Made by a program: the position numbers and the translations under genes. The notes beneath the pieces are model-generated. The model was given only the letters and a program-made list of their open reading frames with translations, had not been told where the DNA came from and searched no databases. From Diospyros lotus (Eukaryota > Streptophyta > Magnoliopsida > Ericales > Ebenaceae), in contig NC_068352.1 of the NCBI RefSeq assembly GCF_014633365.1, forward strand, positions 21,113,310 through 21,177,309: a DNA stretch of 64,000 nt, written 5' to 3'. Below, piece by piece: positions 45,762 through 55,747 of this stretch (position 1 is the first letter of the stretch; the number at the start of each line of letters is the position of its first letter).

Positions 45762-46272
45762 TGTTATGATTAGGAGCTCTTTTAATAACTCAAACAATGT
45801 TTCCAAGTGCCAATTTTCTCAACTCCTCACTCGAAATCAATCCAAAACAATAGAAAATAAATGCAATCAAATCATAACAGAAATAAAAAAACAAGAAAGA
45901 GAAACACAAACCACAAGATGCCAATTTTATCCTGGTTCGAACTGGTTTACACCAGTTCTACATCCAGCAGTCAAAACACCCCCTCAAGCAGCTTTCTTTA
46001 TTCACTATTCAATATGAATGATCAGTATACATCTGAGATCCCTTCCTCCTATTTCCTAAGTACATCAAGCCTCTACCCCCAAGATTACAAAGCTATCTCT
46101 CAAACTCTAGCCTTTCTCTTGAACAATCAGTACTCGTTACAAATAGAAATGAGAACTCTCTATTCTCTCGACTACCCCTTGCCCCCTATTTATAATAGTG
46201 GGTAGACACCCCAATATATCCTGACTGGGATTAGGTAATTACAATTTTAACCCCCAAACATATACTATAACA
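45762..46272 (-). mobile_element. 5' LTR of the copia element, minus strand (511 bp)
   Basis: On the minus strand begins TGTTATAGTATATG and ends TAATCATAACA; the ends form an inverted TGTTAT/ATAACA. A TATA box (TATAAATAGGGGG, complement of about 46184-46196) is present. The PBS adjoins its inner end. The gene-sense orientation equals that of the CER16-like host gene. Confidence 0.8.
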
Positions 46273-46357
46273 TTTATGGAATTATTTCTAACTGCCTATC
46301 TACCCCTTAGCCGACATAAGTCACTAACTTCAACAATCTTTTAGTATAACTCGAGAT

Positions 46358-47489
46358 CAGTGTTATTAAAGGCGCGACAAGGCACGCCTTGGGCTTTTTA
46401 GCTATTTTTCAAGGTTTTTATTTCATTGTTTTTACTTTATTTAATTTTTTACTATTTAGGGTTTAAATTTATTACTTCAACTACAAATTTAACAATAAGT
46501 AAAAAGGCTACTACTTCAAATACTCCAATTGAATTTGAACTAGATGAAGATAGATAGGGAGAATTGAACAAATTCAAGACATGCAATAACAAAATGCAAC
46601 ATTAAGTCATCAAAACAGCACCCCCATACTTGCAACCGTCTTTCTTAGGCTTCTATATATCACCTATGATCTCCAAATGCAAGAAGTGGACAAAAAGGGA
46701 AAAAGAAAATTATATTTTCATAGTCCCAAGTTAAATAGTGGCTTTTCCTTAGTTTCTCATCTTCCTTGTTTGTGTTTCATTTACTTCAACAATGTTTTGT
46801 TAAAGCTGTTCAAGTCTCGATTTTCTTAAGATTATATTATTCCAGTAATAAAAAGTCAAACTACACTCAATATCCAATGATCAACATTCTATTGGCGTGA
46901 TCTATATTTATAGACACCATGGAGGTTAAGTTTTCATTATACAAAGAAAGATACAAATTCAAGTCTAGTATATTACCTACCAAAAAAATGTATGAAACTA
47001 TCATCACACTTCTAAACCATAGAAATCATCCAACAAGAGAAGTAGATGATGTGGAAGAAGATATTAGAGATGATGCTTCTAATGATGAAAATATAAAAAT
47101 GTTTGATATTGATGATGAAGATGATTTTTAGATTATTTAAAATGCATAATTAGTTAATCTTGATTAAGATTAAAGACCTATAAATTTTTTTAAGATTTAA
47201 TTTAAGTTGACTTAAAGACTTTTAGATTACATCTTTTGGCATTTTTTATTGTTCTTTTAATTAGTATATGTTGTATTTTTTAATTTCCTTGATAACATAC
47301 TTGTAAATATGTTATTAGGAGTGAGGACTTATTTTATACCTTAATTTTCAAGTAGGATATATATTTTTCTTTTTTTTTTAAGTAAGCATGCGCCTAGTTC
47401 TATCAGGCGCGCGTCTCGCCTTATGCCTTGCGCCTCAAGCTCCAACACTCTTTTGCACCTTAGTGCGCCTTGAACTTTTAATAACACTG
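46358..47489. mobile_element. hAT-like DNA transposon remnant, 1132 bp
   Basis: Inverted ends CAGTGTTATTAAA and TTTAATAACACTG. Flanks CTCGAGAT and CTTCAGAC match at five of eight bases, compatible with an aged 8-bp TSD. Both subterminal regions are G+C-rich with CAAGGCGC / GCGCCTTG phrases, in contrast to the A/T-rich interior. An ORF at 46919-47131 (+, 70 residues, acidic tail EDIRDDASNDENIKMFDIDD) may be the end of a decayed transposase, but I cannot confirm a hAT dimerisation domain. Confidence 0.65.
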
Positions 47490-47747
47490 CTTCAGACAAC
47501 ATTTTAACATGTATCTTTTATTTTGCAAGGCATATCACATACAAAAGCTACAAGTTAGGTTGTGCCAACCGGTCATGCTAGATTTGACTTGCTCTAAGAC
47601 CTAAATGCCCTAACATTCTTCAAATAGAAGAGTAGAGGGAAACTTTGGGTTTTAATACAAAAAAAGAGCCGAAAATGTTTTAAGTTGAATCACTCAACTC
47701 ATACTTAACTTTGTCAAGAATATTCTAAATTTGATTTCTTCACATGG

Positions 47748-48443
47748 TGATGTGAACCCACGATGGGACAAGACCAAAGGAACTCACAAAAGATTGAAAT
47801 GAACCCCAGAAAAGCCAAAATCGGGTAGAAGGCAAAGAATTCCCGACCCGTTGATTCACGAACCAAGAACCTAAAGTATATTAAAATCTAGACCCGTTGA
47901 TTATACGGAAGCAAGAACCAAGAATTGTTGAACGCCACAAAGACTGCCCAGATCTTTGATAAGTTCGGGTTTTGAACGCCACAAAGAAATCACTCCATTG
48001 ATAAGTTCGAAGTTTTATTCATTGAAGAACAAGATAAAAGAGATAAATCTCTCAAATTCAAAAATTCATAATAATTTCTATCTAATGTTTACAATGGAAA
48101 AGCCTTTAAATAGGCAAATAATTAAATCCTAATTCTACATGGAAATTAATAAAAATCCTAAATTACATAGAAAATAAATAAATAACTAGATCTGGTCAAT
48201 CAATCAATCATTCCTTTTATATTCCCAGATCTTTTCAATCAATCAATCAGGTAATCAATCAATCATCCATTCCTTTTTATGCTCTCAAATCTTGTCAATC
48301 AATTAACTAATCAATCAATCAATCATGCGCCCAACCATTCCTTTTTATGCGCAAATCTTGTCAATCATCCAATTCCGACATGGTTGACGAGGTTGACTTG
48401 CCCGATTGCATCATTGTTAGTCGACCCTCCATGATTCTCATCA
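47748..48443 (-). mobile_element. Solo LTR, 696 bp, minus strand, TSD CATGG (copy B)
   Basis: On + it starts TGATGTGAACCC and ends GATTCTCATCA; a perfect TSD CATGG lies at 47743-47747 and 48444-48448. It is the inverse-orientation relative of 4494-5215. A minus-strand CTATTTAAAGGC box (about 48103-48114) is probably its promoter. Near its right part the tetranucleotide CAAT (AATCAATCAATCA) has expanded in several runs (48200-48360). Confidence 0.9.
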
Positions 48444-48706
48444 CATGGGGCAGAAGATAAAAAAAAAAATGATGCTCCTACATCATGCTCTTACAAAAGT
48501 ACTTGCTGCGACTCCCTCGGCCCTAGCAAAATGGGGAGCTCCATGCACAAGGGACACCCTTTTTTATTTCTAAATCAGATCATGCCCGGAAAACACAATC
48601 AGATTATTCTTTTAGGTTGTAAATGAGAGTAACTTGAAACCGAGAGACATTTCCATATAATAAACAAACATTTTTCTGACTAGCAAAACACAGAGAGAGA
48701 GAGAGA

Positions 48707-49009
48707 TGTCATGACCCTGGGGGTTATTTTGTAATCTTTACCTCTAGTAAACTGTTGGGGGAAAGTTAGGAGGCGAGAGAGGCTGTTGTAACAGCCTCAA
48801 GAGACGGTTAGGAGGATTAGAAGAACCATTGTATAGTTAGAGGTCTTATTAATAAGGAGACCTACGGCACATGGGGGTTTTACCGATTGATTGATGAATA
48901 AATCATTCTCTCTCTTGATCTTTCTAATCTCTCTATTCTAATTCACTTTTCCCTCTCTTTCTCGATCGGAACTACTGAAATTGCCAAGTCCTAATTCAAG
49001 GACTTGACA
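48707..49009 (+). repeat. 5' LTR of chromovirus 2 (303 bp)
   Basis: TGTCATGACCCTGGGGG to GGACTTGACA. Differs from the 3' LTR at about 11 positions, mostly C/T and G/A transitions. Confidence 0.95.
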
Positions 49010-49011
49010 AA

Positions 49012-49024
49012 TGGTATCAGAGCC
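49012..49024 (+). other. Primer-binding site of chromovirus 2
   Basis: TGGTATCAGAGCC, exact tRNA-Met type, two bases after the LTR. The preceding A makes an ATG (49011-49013) that is in frame with gag. Confidence 0.9.
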
Positions 49025-49061
49025 GTACGATTCGGCTGTGAGGTTCGGATTCCCGGGCGCA

Positions 49062-50335
49062 ATGGCGGAAGGCACACGTCTGAAGCAATGGGAGATCTGG
49101 TTAGAATCACTAGAGTTGGGCGCGACCCAAACCCAAGAGACCCTAGGACAAACGCGAGAAGAATTGATCGAATGGAGGGAAGTAATGCAAATAGCTATGG
49201 AGAAACAGCAAGAAGCAATAAATCGATGCCAAGAATCGATAGAGATGCAAGGGCGGAGGATTAACAGCTTGCTAAGCATGCTGTCTTCACTACCCCAATT
49301 CCGTTTACCACCGAAATATCCACCCCGACAGACGTCGGAACCGATCCTACCACACCAGGGCAATCGTTTGGGCACACAAGGGATTTTTGATGAAGCAGAC
49401 CAGGTACGGTGCAAGGAGTTATGGGAAGGAATCACCAGCTAGGGATTTAGAACCATGTTCCTATGCCAAGATTGGAGATTCCGATGTTCGAAGGGAAGAA
49501 ACCACGATGGTGGGTGAGGAGGTGTGGATGATTCTTCCAATTTTACTGAATTCCAGAGGAGCAAAAGATAAATTTGGCGACGGCTTATTTGAATGAAGAA
49601 GCAGATTCTTGGTATCAAGGATGGATTCAAGATGAAGGAATGCAAGGAAGCTGGGCCGAATTTGCTGAGGGGTTATGTGAACAGCTCGGGGAGAAAAACA
49701 TGACCGATGTAGTAGAAGAATTCAGCAAGTTGAAACAAGAAGGAACGGTGATTGAATACCAAAGCCGATTTGAAGAATTGAGATCTATGGTGAGTGCAGT
49801 ACAACCCGGACTTACCGAATAGTACTTGGTATAGGTCTTCATTAGCGAATTGAGGGAAGAACTGTGGCCCATGGTGAAGATGATGACTCCAACATCCGTT
49901 AAACAAGCAACGGAAAAAGCAAGACTTCAAGAATTGGCCTTAGAAGCCATTTTCAAGAAACATAAGGTCCCCTATAAACCCAGTATTTTAACAGGACAGT
50001 ATGGAGGGGGAAACGCAAGGCCATTGCTAACATGGCATAATCAACAAAATTCTAAAACACCCGTAAATAATAACGGGAGTAAAGGAAATTTGATAGAGCA
50101 GCGAAGACAGCTGGGGTTGTGCTTCAAATGCGGAGAAAAATACGGTCCGGGTCATCAGTGCAAAAGACAGCTAATGAACATGGAAGGAGTTGACGGAGAA
50201 AAGAGGGAAGAAGAAACAGAAACAGAGGAAACCACTGGTCAAGAGTTACTAGAGCAAGAAGAAGAAAAGCTAAGGGAGGAAGGAGGGGAGATTTCGTTCC
50301 ATGCACTGAAGGAAGCCCTATGGGGCAAATTATAA
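49062..50335 (+). pseudogene. Chromovirus 2 gag
   Basis: Likely start MAEGTRLKQWEIW at 49062, although the same frame is open back to the ATG at 49011. A Gln/Glu-rich helical N-terminus (about residues 20-75) leads to a frame break near 49440. Then ATAYLNEEADSWYQGW, FAEGLCEQLGE, YQSRFEELRSMV, a stop at 49820-49822, and ELREELWPMVKMMTP. The CCHC zinc knuckle CFKCGEKYGPGHQC (about 50121-50162) is intact, followed by an acidic linker and ISFHALKEAL. Gag packages element RNA. It would need at least one frameshift and two stop corrections to be functional. Confidence 0.9.
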
Positions 50336-53300
50336 AAGTAAAAGGACAGGTGGGAAAACGAAGACTGATGGTGCTTATCGACAATGGAAGCACCCATAGC
50401 TTCCTCAATGAAGCCACAGCGACGAGCCTCCAGTGTCCCATGACAGCCACAACACCTTTATTGGTAACAGTAGCCAACGAAAATAGAATGTACAGTCATT
50501 ATAAATGTCTAGGATTTACATGGATCATGCAAGGGCAGGAAGCACCCATAGCTTATCAACAATGGAAGCACCCATAGCTTCCTTAGTGAAGCCACAACGA
50601 CGAGCCTCCAGTGTCCCATGATAGCCACAACACCTTTATCGGTAACAGTAGCCAACGAAAATAGAATGTACAATCATTATAAATGTCTAGGATTTACGTG
50701 GATCATGCAAGGGCAGGAATTTGTGGCTGACTTGAGAATTTTAGACTTGGGTGGGTGTGACATAGTCCTTGGCGTAGACTGGATGAGGACTAAAAGTCCT
50801 CTGACTTTTGATTTCAACAAGTTAGAAGTCACAGTGGTAATTGACGGAAAGAAGCTAACCTTGCTGGGAAATTTGGAGCAAGGAGAGTGCAAGTTAATTG
50901 GAGGAAAATGGCTATGGAAAATGATGTTGAAGAAGGGAGGGCAGATAGCCCAACTCTATTCTATACAAGCAAAAGAAATAGAAGATGACAGTGAAGTGAA
51001 GGCAGAATTGCAATTCACCAATACTGACATTGGTTCCCAACTCGCAAACAAGGTAGGTTTATCGGAGAACTTGCATTCACTCTTGGTAGAATTTAAGGAT
51101 CTATTTGTGGAACCTAGCACTTTACCACCCCAAAGACCATTGGACCACTCAATTCACCTTAAACCAAATTCAGAACCTATCAACATTCGAGCCTATCGAT
51201 ACCCTCCTGTGCAGAAAACTGAAATTGAGAAACAAGTTAAAACAATGCTAGACTCAGCCATTATTCATCCTAGCCAAAGCCCCTATGCTTCTCCAGTCCT
51301 ACTTGTTAAAAAAAAAGATAGAACTTGGAGGTTTTGCATAGACTATAGACAGTTTAATTCCAATACAATCAAAAATAAGTTTCCTATACCTTTGATTGAT
51401 GACCTATTGGATGAGTTATATGGTGCACAATTTTTTTCTAAACTAGACATTCAGTCTGGTTATCATCAAATTAGAATGACACCATCCGACATTCATAAAA
51501 CAGCATTTAAAACTCACCAAGGGTTATATGAATTCACTGTTATGCCCTTTGGTTTGACTAATGCCCCTGCCACATTCCAAGCTTTGATGAATCAAATTTT
51601 CCTACCCTATCTAAGAAAATTCATCCTCGTTTTCTTTGATGATATCCTTGTTTACAGCCCCACTATTGAACACCATATTATACACCTCCGCACTACATTT
51701 GAGATCCTTAAATCTCACCAATTGTATGTTAAGCTCTCCAAATGTACCTTTGCTGCGAGGGAGGTGGAATATTTGGGACATATTATTTGTGGAGAAGGGG
51801 TACGAACAAATCCAAAGAAAGTGGAAGCAATGTTGGAATGGCCTAGACCTAAAAATGTGAAGGAGCTGAGGAATTTTTTTGGGATTGACAGGGTATTACC
51901 GGAAATTTGTGCAACACTATGGTATTATCAGCAAACCTCTCACTAAGTTGTTGAAGAAGGAAGGGTTTCAGTGGAATCCAAAAGCAGAAGCAGCATTCTT
52001 AGCCCTTAAGAAATCCATGTCTACAACTCTAGTATTAACTCTTCCAGATTTTTCTAAGCCATTTACAGTTGAGATGGATGCATGTGACACTGGGGTGGGA
52101 GCTGTGCTGATACAAGAAGGGCGACCATTGGCTTTTATAAGTCAAGCATTGTCGCAAAGGCACTTAGGATTAAGTGTGTATGACAAAGAGTTGTTAGCCG
52201 TGCTTGGAGCAGTTGACAAATGGCAACATTACTTGGAAAGCCAGGCATTTGTGATTCGCACGGACCATGCGAGTTTACAGTTCCTAGGCCAACAAAGGTT
52301 GCATACCCAGCTGCAGAGGAAAGGGGTTTCTAAACTCATGGGGCTGGATTATATTATTCAGTACCGCAAAGGAAAAGAAAACATAGTGGCTAATGCACTA
52401 TCTAGATGCAGTGAAACTGTAGCCTGCCAAGCTATCACAGCGGTAGTACCCGAATGGATGGGGGAATTAGAAGTGAGCTACAGTCAGTCAGAATGGCTTC
52501 AAGGTATCCTAACACAACTAGCAATACAACCTACTGCAATGGTAGATTATACATTATCCAATGGCTTGATCAGGTACAAAGGCAGGTTGGTAGTGGGGGA
52601 TGACGATGCATTAAAGGAGAGAATAATAGGAGCCCTTCATGGTTCGCCAGTGGGGGGTCATTCAGGGATAAGAGCTACTTATTAAAAGGTCAAACAATTA
52701 TTTTTTTGGCCTAAACAAAAGCCAGATGTAGTGAAATTTGTGATGTCTTGCATGGTGTGCCAGCGATGTAAACATGAAAACGTGGTTTACCCGGGGTTAT
52801 TACAGCCCTTGGCAATACCTAATCAAGCATGGGAAGGAATTTCTATGGACTTTGTGGAGGGTCTACCTCGATCGGAAGGCAAGGATGTAATCATGGTGGT
52901 GGTGGTGGATCGTTTGACAAAATTTGGCCATTTCAATAGTCTATCTCATCCATTTACTACACAAGAGATGGCAAGAGTATTCTTGGATAGGATAGGCAGC
53001 ATCCATGGAGTTCCTAAGACTATTGTCTCGGATAGAGACAAGGTATTTACAAGTTTATTTTGGCAAGAACTGTTTTGGAAATTGGGAGTAGGCTTGTGTT
53101 TGTCAACTGCATACCACCCTCAAATAGATGGTCAAACATAAAGGGTCAATCAATGCTTAGAGGCATATCTAAGGTGTATGTGCTTCACTAATCCTAAGAG
53201 CTGAAATCGGTGGCTATCATTGGCACAATGGTGGTATAATACCACCTACCACAGTGTTATTCGGAGGAGTCCTTTTGAAGCCATGTTTGGGTTTAGATCC

Positions 53301-53888
53301 ATGTTGTTGCCTGCCATCTCGGAGTCATCCCCTACTATGGCAGAAGTGGGGCATTATTTCCAGCAGAGGCAGCAACTATTAACCGTCCTAAAACAAGAAT
53401 TGGCCAATGCTCGGAACCGAATGAAGCAAATACTAGATAAAAGGAGGAGTGACAAGACTTTTGAGATAGGTGATTTGGTTTATCTCAAGGTAAGGAGGTT
53501 CTTGCAACAACCCTATACATCAGTGCCACCCTCTAAGTTGAGCCCCAAATATTTTGTACCTTATCCTATTGTGGCCAAAATAGGTCCAGTTGCATATAGA
53601 TTACAGTTACCTAAGGGAGTGACAAGCCATCCAGTGTTCCATGTTTCGCTGTTGAAGAAGGCAACAATAGCAACTGCTTCTAGTCAGACTGAATTACCAC
53701 CCAATGCGGAAGAAGCAGAAGAAGTAATCGAACCTCGCACTATTCTACAGAAGAGGATAATGTATGAAGGAAAAGTACCCTTGACGCAAGTATTAGTTCA
53801 GTGGTCACATCTTCATCCAGACCACACTACTTGGGAATACCTCCCAAACCTTTTGAAGCAGTTCCCGCGGGCCATGGGACTTCTCTAA
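50336..53888 (+). pseudogene. Chromovirus 2 pol: protease, RT, RNase H, integrase, chromodomain
   Basis: Protease motif LIDNGSTHSFLNE (Asn where DSG or DTG is usual) at about 50377, then a duplicated segment. RT (about 51090-51700): LVKKKDRTWRFCIDYRQFN, KLDIQSGYHQIRM, MPFGLTNAPATFQ, FFDDILVYS; frame break near 51885. RNase H has its D-E-D set: DACDTGVG, YDKELLA, RTDHASL. Integrase: HHCC zinc finger (H-G-HSG...CMVCQRC), MDFVEGLP, VSDRDKVF, AYHPQIDGQT, then TAA at 53139-53141 in place of the catalytic Glu, and a TGA at about 53200. Further stop at about 52683. The C-terminus (VLVQWSHLHPDHTTWEYLP) is a chromodomain-like module. Confidence 0.92.
50373..50728 (+). repeat. 178-bp tandem duplication in the protease region
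   Basis: 50373-50550 and 50551-50728 are nearly identical. At the junction the phrase AGCACCCATAGCTT occurs again just after GGGCAGGA, as if copying jumped back. The length is not a multiple of three, so it shifts the frame and duplicates the protease active-site block. Confidence 0.85.
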
Positions 53889-53912
53889 ATTCTTGAGAAC
53901 AAGAATTCTTTC

Positions 53913-53924
53913 AAGGGGCAGGGA
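53913..53924 (+). other. Polypurine tract of chromovirus 2
   Basis: AAGGGGCAGGGA directly before the 3' LTR, with one C. Confidence 0.7.
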
Positions 53925-53925
53925 T

Positions 53926-54228
53926 TGTCATGACCCTGGGGGTTATTTTGTAATCTTTACCTCTACTAAACTGTTGGGGAGAAGTTAGGAGGCGGGAGAG
54001 GTTGTTGTAATAGCCTCAAGAGACGGTTAGGAGGATTAGAAGAACCATTATATAGTTAGAGGTCTTATTAATAAGGAGACCTACGGCACATGGGGGTTTT
54101 ACCGATTGATTGATGAATAAATCATTCTCTCTCTTGATCTTTCTAATCTCTTTATTCTAATTCACTTTTCCCTCTCTTTCTCGATCAGAACTATTGAAAT
54201 TGCCAAGTCCTAATTCAAGAACTTGACA
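53926..54228 (+). repeat. 3' LTR of chromovirus 2 (303 bp)
   Basis: TGTCATGACCCTGGGGG to GAACTTGACA, followed by the TSD AGAGA. Confidence 0.95.
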
Positions 54229-54267
54229 AGAGAGAGACTTTGGAATAGGAAAAGGAAATTTGTGGTT

Positions 54268-54505
54268 ACTCGCATATACGATATGTCTATGCCTCTAATA
54301 CTCCGAAGTTTTATTCCAGCACCTCAAATTGATATCTTTATGGTCTTATATTATGGAACCAGGACCTCAAATTTATTCCAGCACACCAAATTGATCAAAG
54401 AGTAGGGATATCATGAAATCCAAGTCTAATAAAGATATCAATTTGAGGTACTAGAATAAAAGTTTGAATTAGTCGAGGCAAAGACATGCAAGTACAAACA
54501 AAACA
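54268..54505. repeat. Imperfect inverted repeat (hairpin-forming) in intron 2
   Basis: About 54308-54342 (GTTTTATTCCAGCACCTCAA, continuing into TTGATATCTTTA) pairs with the complement of about 54430-54466; pairing continues outward with gaps (TCTATGCCTCTAATA versus the complement of GAATTAGTCGAGGCAAAGA). The loop of about 85 bp holds a further direct copy of the CCTCAAATT-TATTCCAGCAC phrase. It could be a foldback MITE or the source of a long hairpin RNA. Confidence 0.65.
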
Positions 54506-54549
54506 ATGATGAGCTCCACCATCCAAAAGAGTTGGGAAATGGGAGAGAC

Positions 54550-54605
54550 ACTCAACAACAACAATCTTAAGCTTTAACCCCATTAAGTGAGGTCAACCTA
54601 TGCAT
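54550..54605 (+). repeat. CAA-tagged dispersed repeat, copy 1
   Basis: CAACAACAACAATCTTAAGC followed by CCCCATTAAGTGAGGTCAACC. It matches 56950-57005 and a short repeat common in plant genomes (CAA run, then CCCACTAGGTGGGGTCGGCTA). Transposon class not determined. Confidence 0.5.
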
Positions 54606-55637
54606 GGACTTAGGTACAGGTGCTGAATTCTGATATGTATCTAGAGGTCGAACTTGTCAATTTTATGAATTTAAAGATACGAGGATATGTGTCAGAAAAT
54701 TGCAGGTAAGGGAATGCGACATAGAGAACAATAAATCTTACTGACCTACCCCTGCACTTATGTAGTTCTATAACTCAAAATTAAGGATATGGACTAATTA
54801 GAATGCATGAATTGATAGCTAAATATATATTTAAAAATGAATTTATTTTATATTTGAAATTTAAATTGTATTGAATCAATTTTTTTTTAAATTATTAAAG
54901 TCACACATATTCTCACCTAAATCACAGAAAGAACGTATATTTTTATGTTAGTCCTACACGTGTCCCCTCTCATATCCTTTGAACAAATTTTAAGGAAGTA
55001 TCGAACACGCCACATGGGTGTGTCTGATACATTTGGGGGTGTGTCAAAGTGTAACATGCTAGCAACCCCAATAAGGCAACCCCTAGGAAGTGTTTGTACT
55101 TTTTAGGGCTCACCCCTTGTTTTAGACATCTGTAAAATGACCCTTAGCTCTTCTTCATGTAGCACTATAAACTACTTACACCAATACTAATTTATTGTCA
55201 GTTTGTGGTTATCTCAAATATTTCAGACAACTAAGGTTATACAATATAATCAAATTAATTGTAATGGTGGATAACAATCAGGAGAAAGCGAGGTAAATTT
55301 ACTTCAACAAAGTCTAAAAGATTAACACAAGGTCCAAAAGATGGAGCTTGTAAAACTCCAATTGAAGGATAAAAGAGGGAAAATCAAGTACCTTCCTATT
55401 TTGAAAATAACAAGCAAAAGAAATTTAGATATAGGTAGGCTTGTAGAGCTTGTACAGATGGACTGATTGTGGTACACATTCTGCATATTTGCTCTTTGTC
55501 CATCAATTATTCCTCTACACCACCTTTATAGAATCACTAGCATCTATTGCATATCAACCATTGCTCTTTATGTCCTTCATAAGATCATAGTCACATCAAG
55601 TAAAGAAACATAATGAAGGCTAGAAATAGTGAAATAC

Positions 55638-55747
55638 CCCATGACTGGCTGTTGCTCTATCCTCCACAATAAAATTATCATCTCCAGTCCATGATAGAAT
55701 GCTCTGTCCCCTTACAGTCAGCAGAGAGCCAAATCCCTGATTGGAGT
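55638..55747 (-). CDS. CER16: CER16/RIPR-like protein, exon 2
   Basis: 110 bp. With the last base of exon 1 it encodes DSNQGFGSLLTVRGQSILSW then TGDDNFIVEDRATASHG. The acceptor is CTTAG (complement, AG at 55749-55748) and the donor GGG/GTATTT. The phase goes from 1 to 0, joining exon 1 and exon 3 cleanly. VRGQxILSWxGDDNFIVED is the block I most strongly associate with CER16/RIPR proteins; it is probably a structured or partner-binding element, since the rest of the protein looks disordered. Confidence 0.88.

Larger units (their letters stand above)
48707..54228 (+). mobile_element. Chromovirus 2: complete Ty3/gypsy element, 5522 bp, TSD AGAGA
   Basis: Two 303-bp LTRs, PBS, gag-pol and PPT in the canonical order, flanked by AGAGA at 48702-48706 and 54229-54233. 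The target is a GA microsatellite. I count about 11 LTR mismatches in 303, so insertion is moderately recent. Element length, short LTRs and the C-terminal chromodomain fit the Reina-type chromovirus lineage. It inserted antisense into intron 2 of the CER16-like gene. The coding part is interrupted by several stops, two frameshifts and a 178-bp duplication, so it is not autonomous. Confidence 0.95.
38740..55637 (-). other. CER16-like intron 2, 16.9 kb, filled with transposons
   Basis: Donor GGG/GTATTTC (complement at 55637) and acceptor TTGTAG (38741-38740). Roughly 15 kb is accounted for by a minus-strand LTR fragment, two chromoviruses, a copia end, a hAT-like element and a solo LTR, leaving host-like DNA at 38742-39115, 46273-46357, 47490-47742, 48449-48706 and 54229-55637. 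The exons on either side stay in phase with intact splice signals, so the gene can in principle still be expressed. Confidence 0.85.

Noticed and set aside
48200..48360. AATC repeats as an independent satellite
   Set aside because: They are short expansions inside the solo LTR at 47748-48443.
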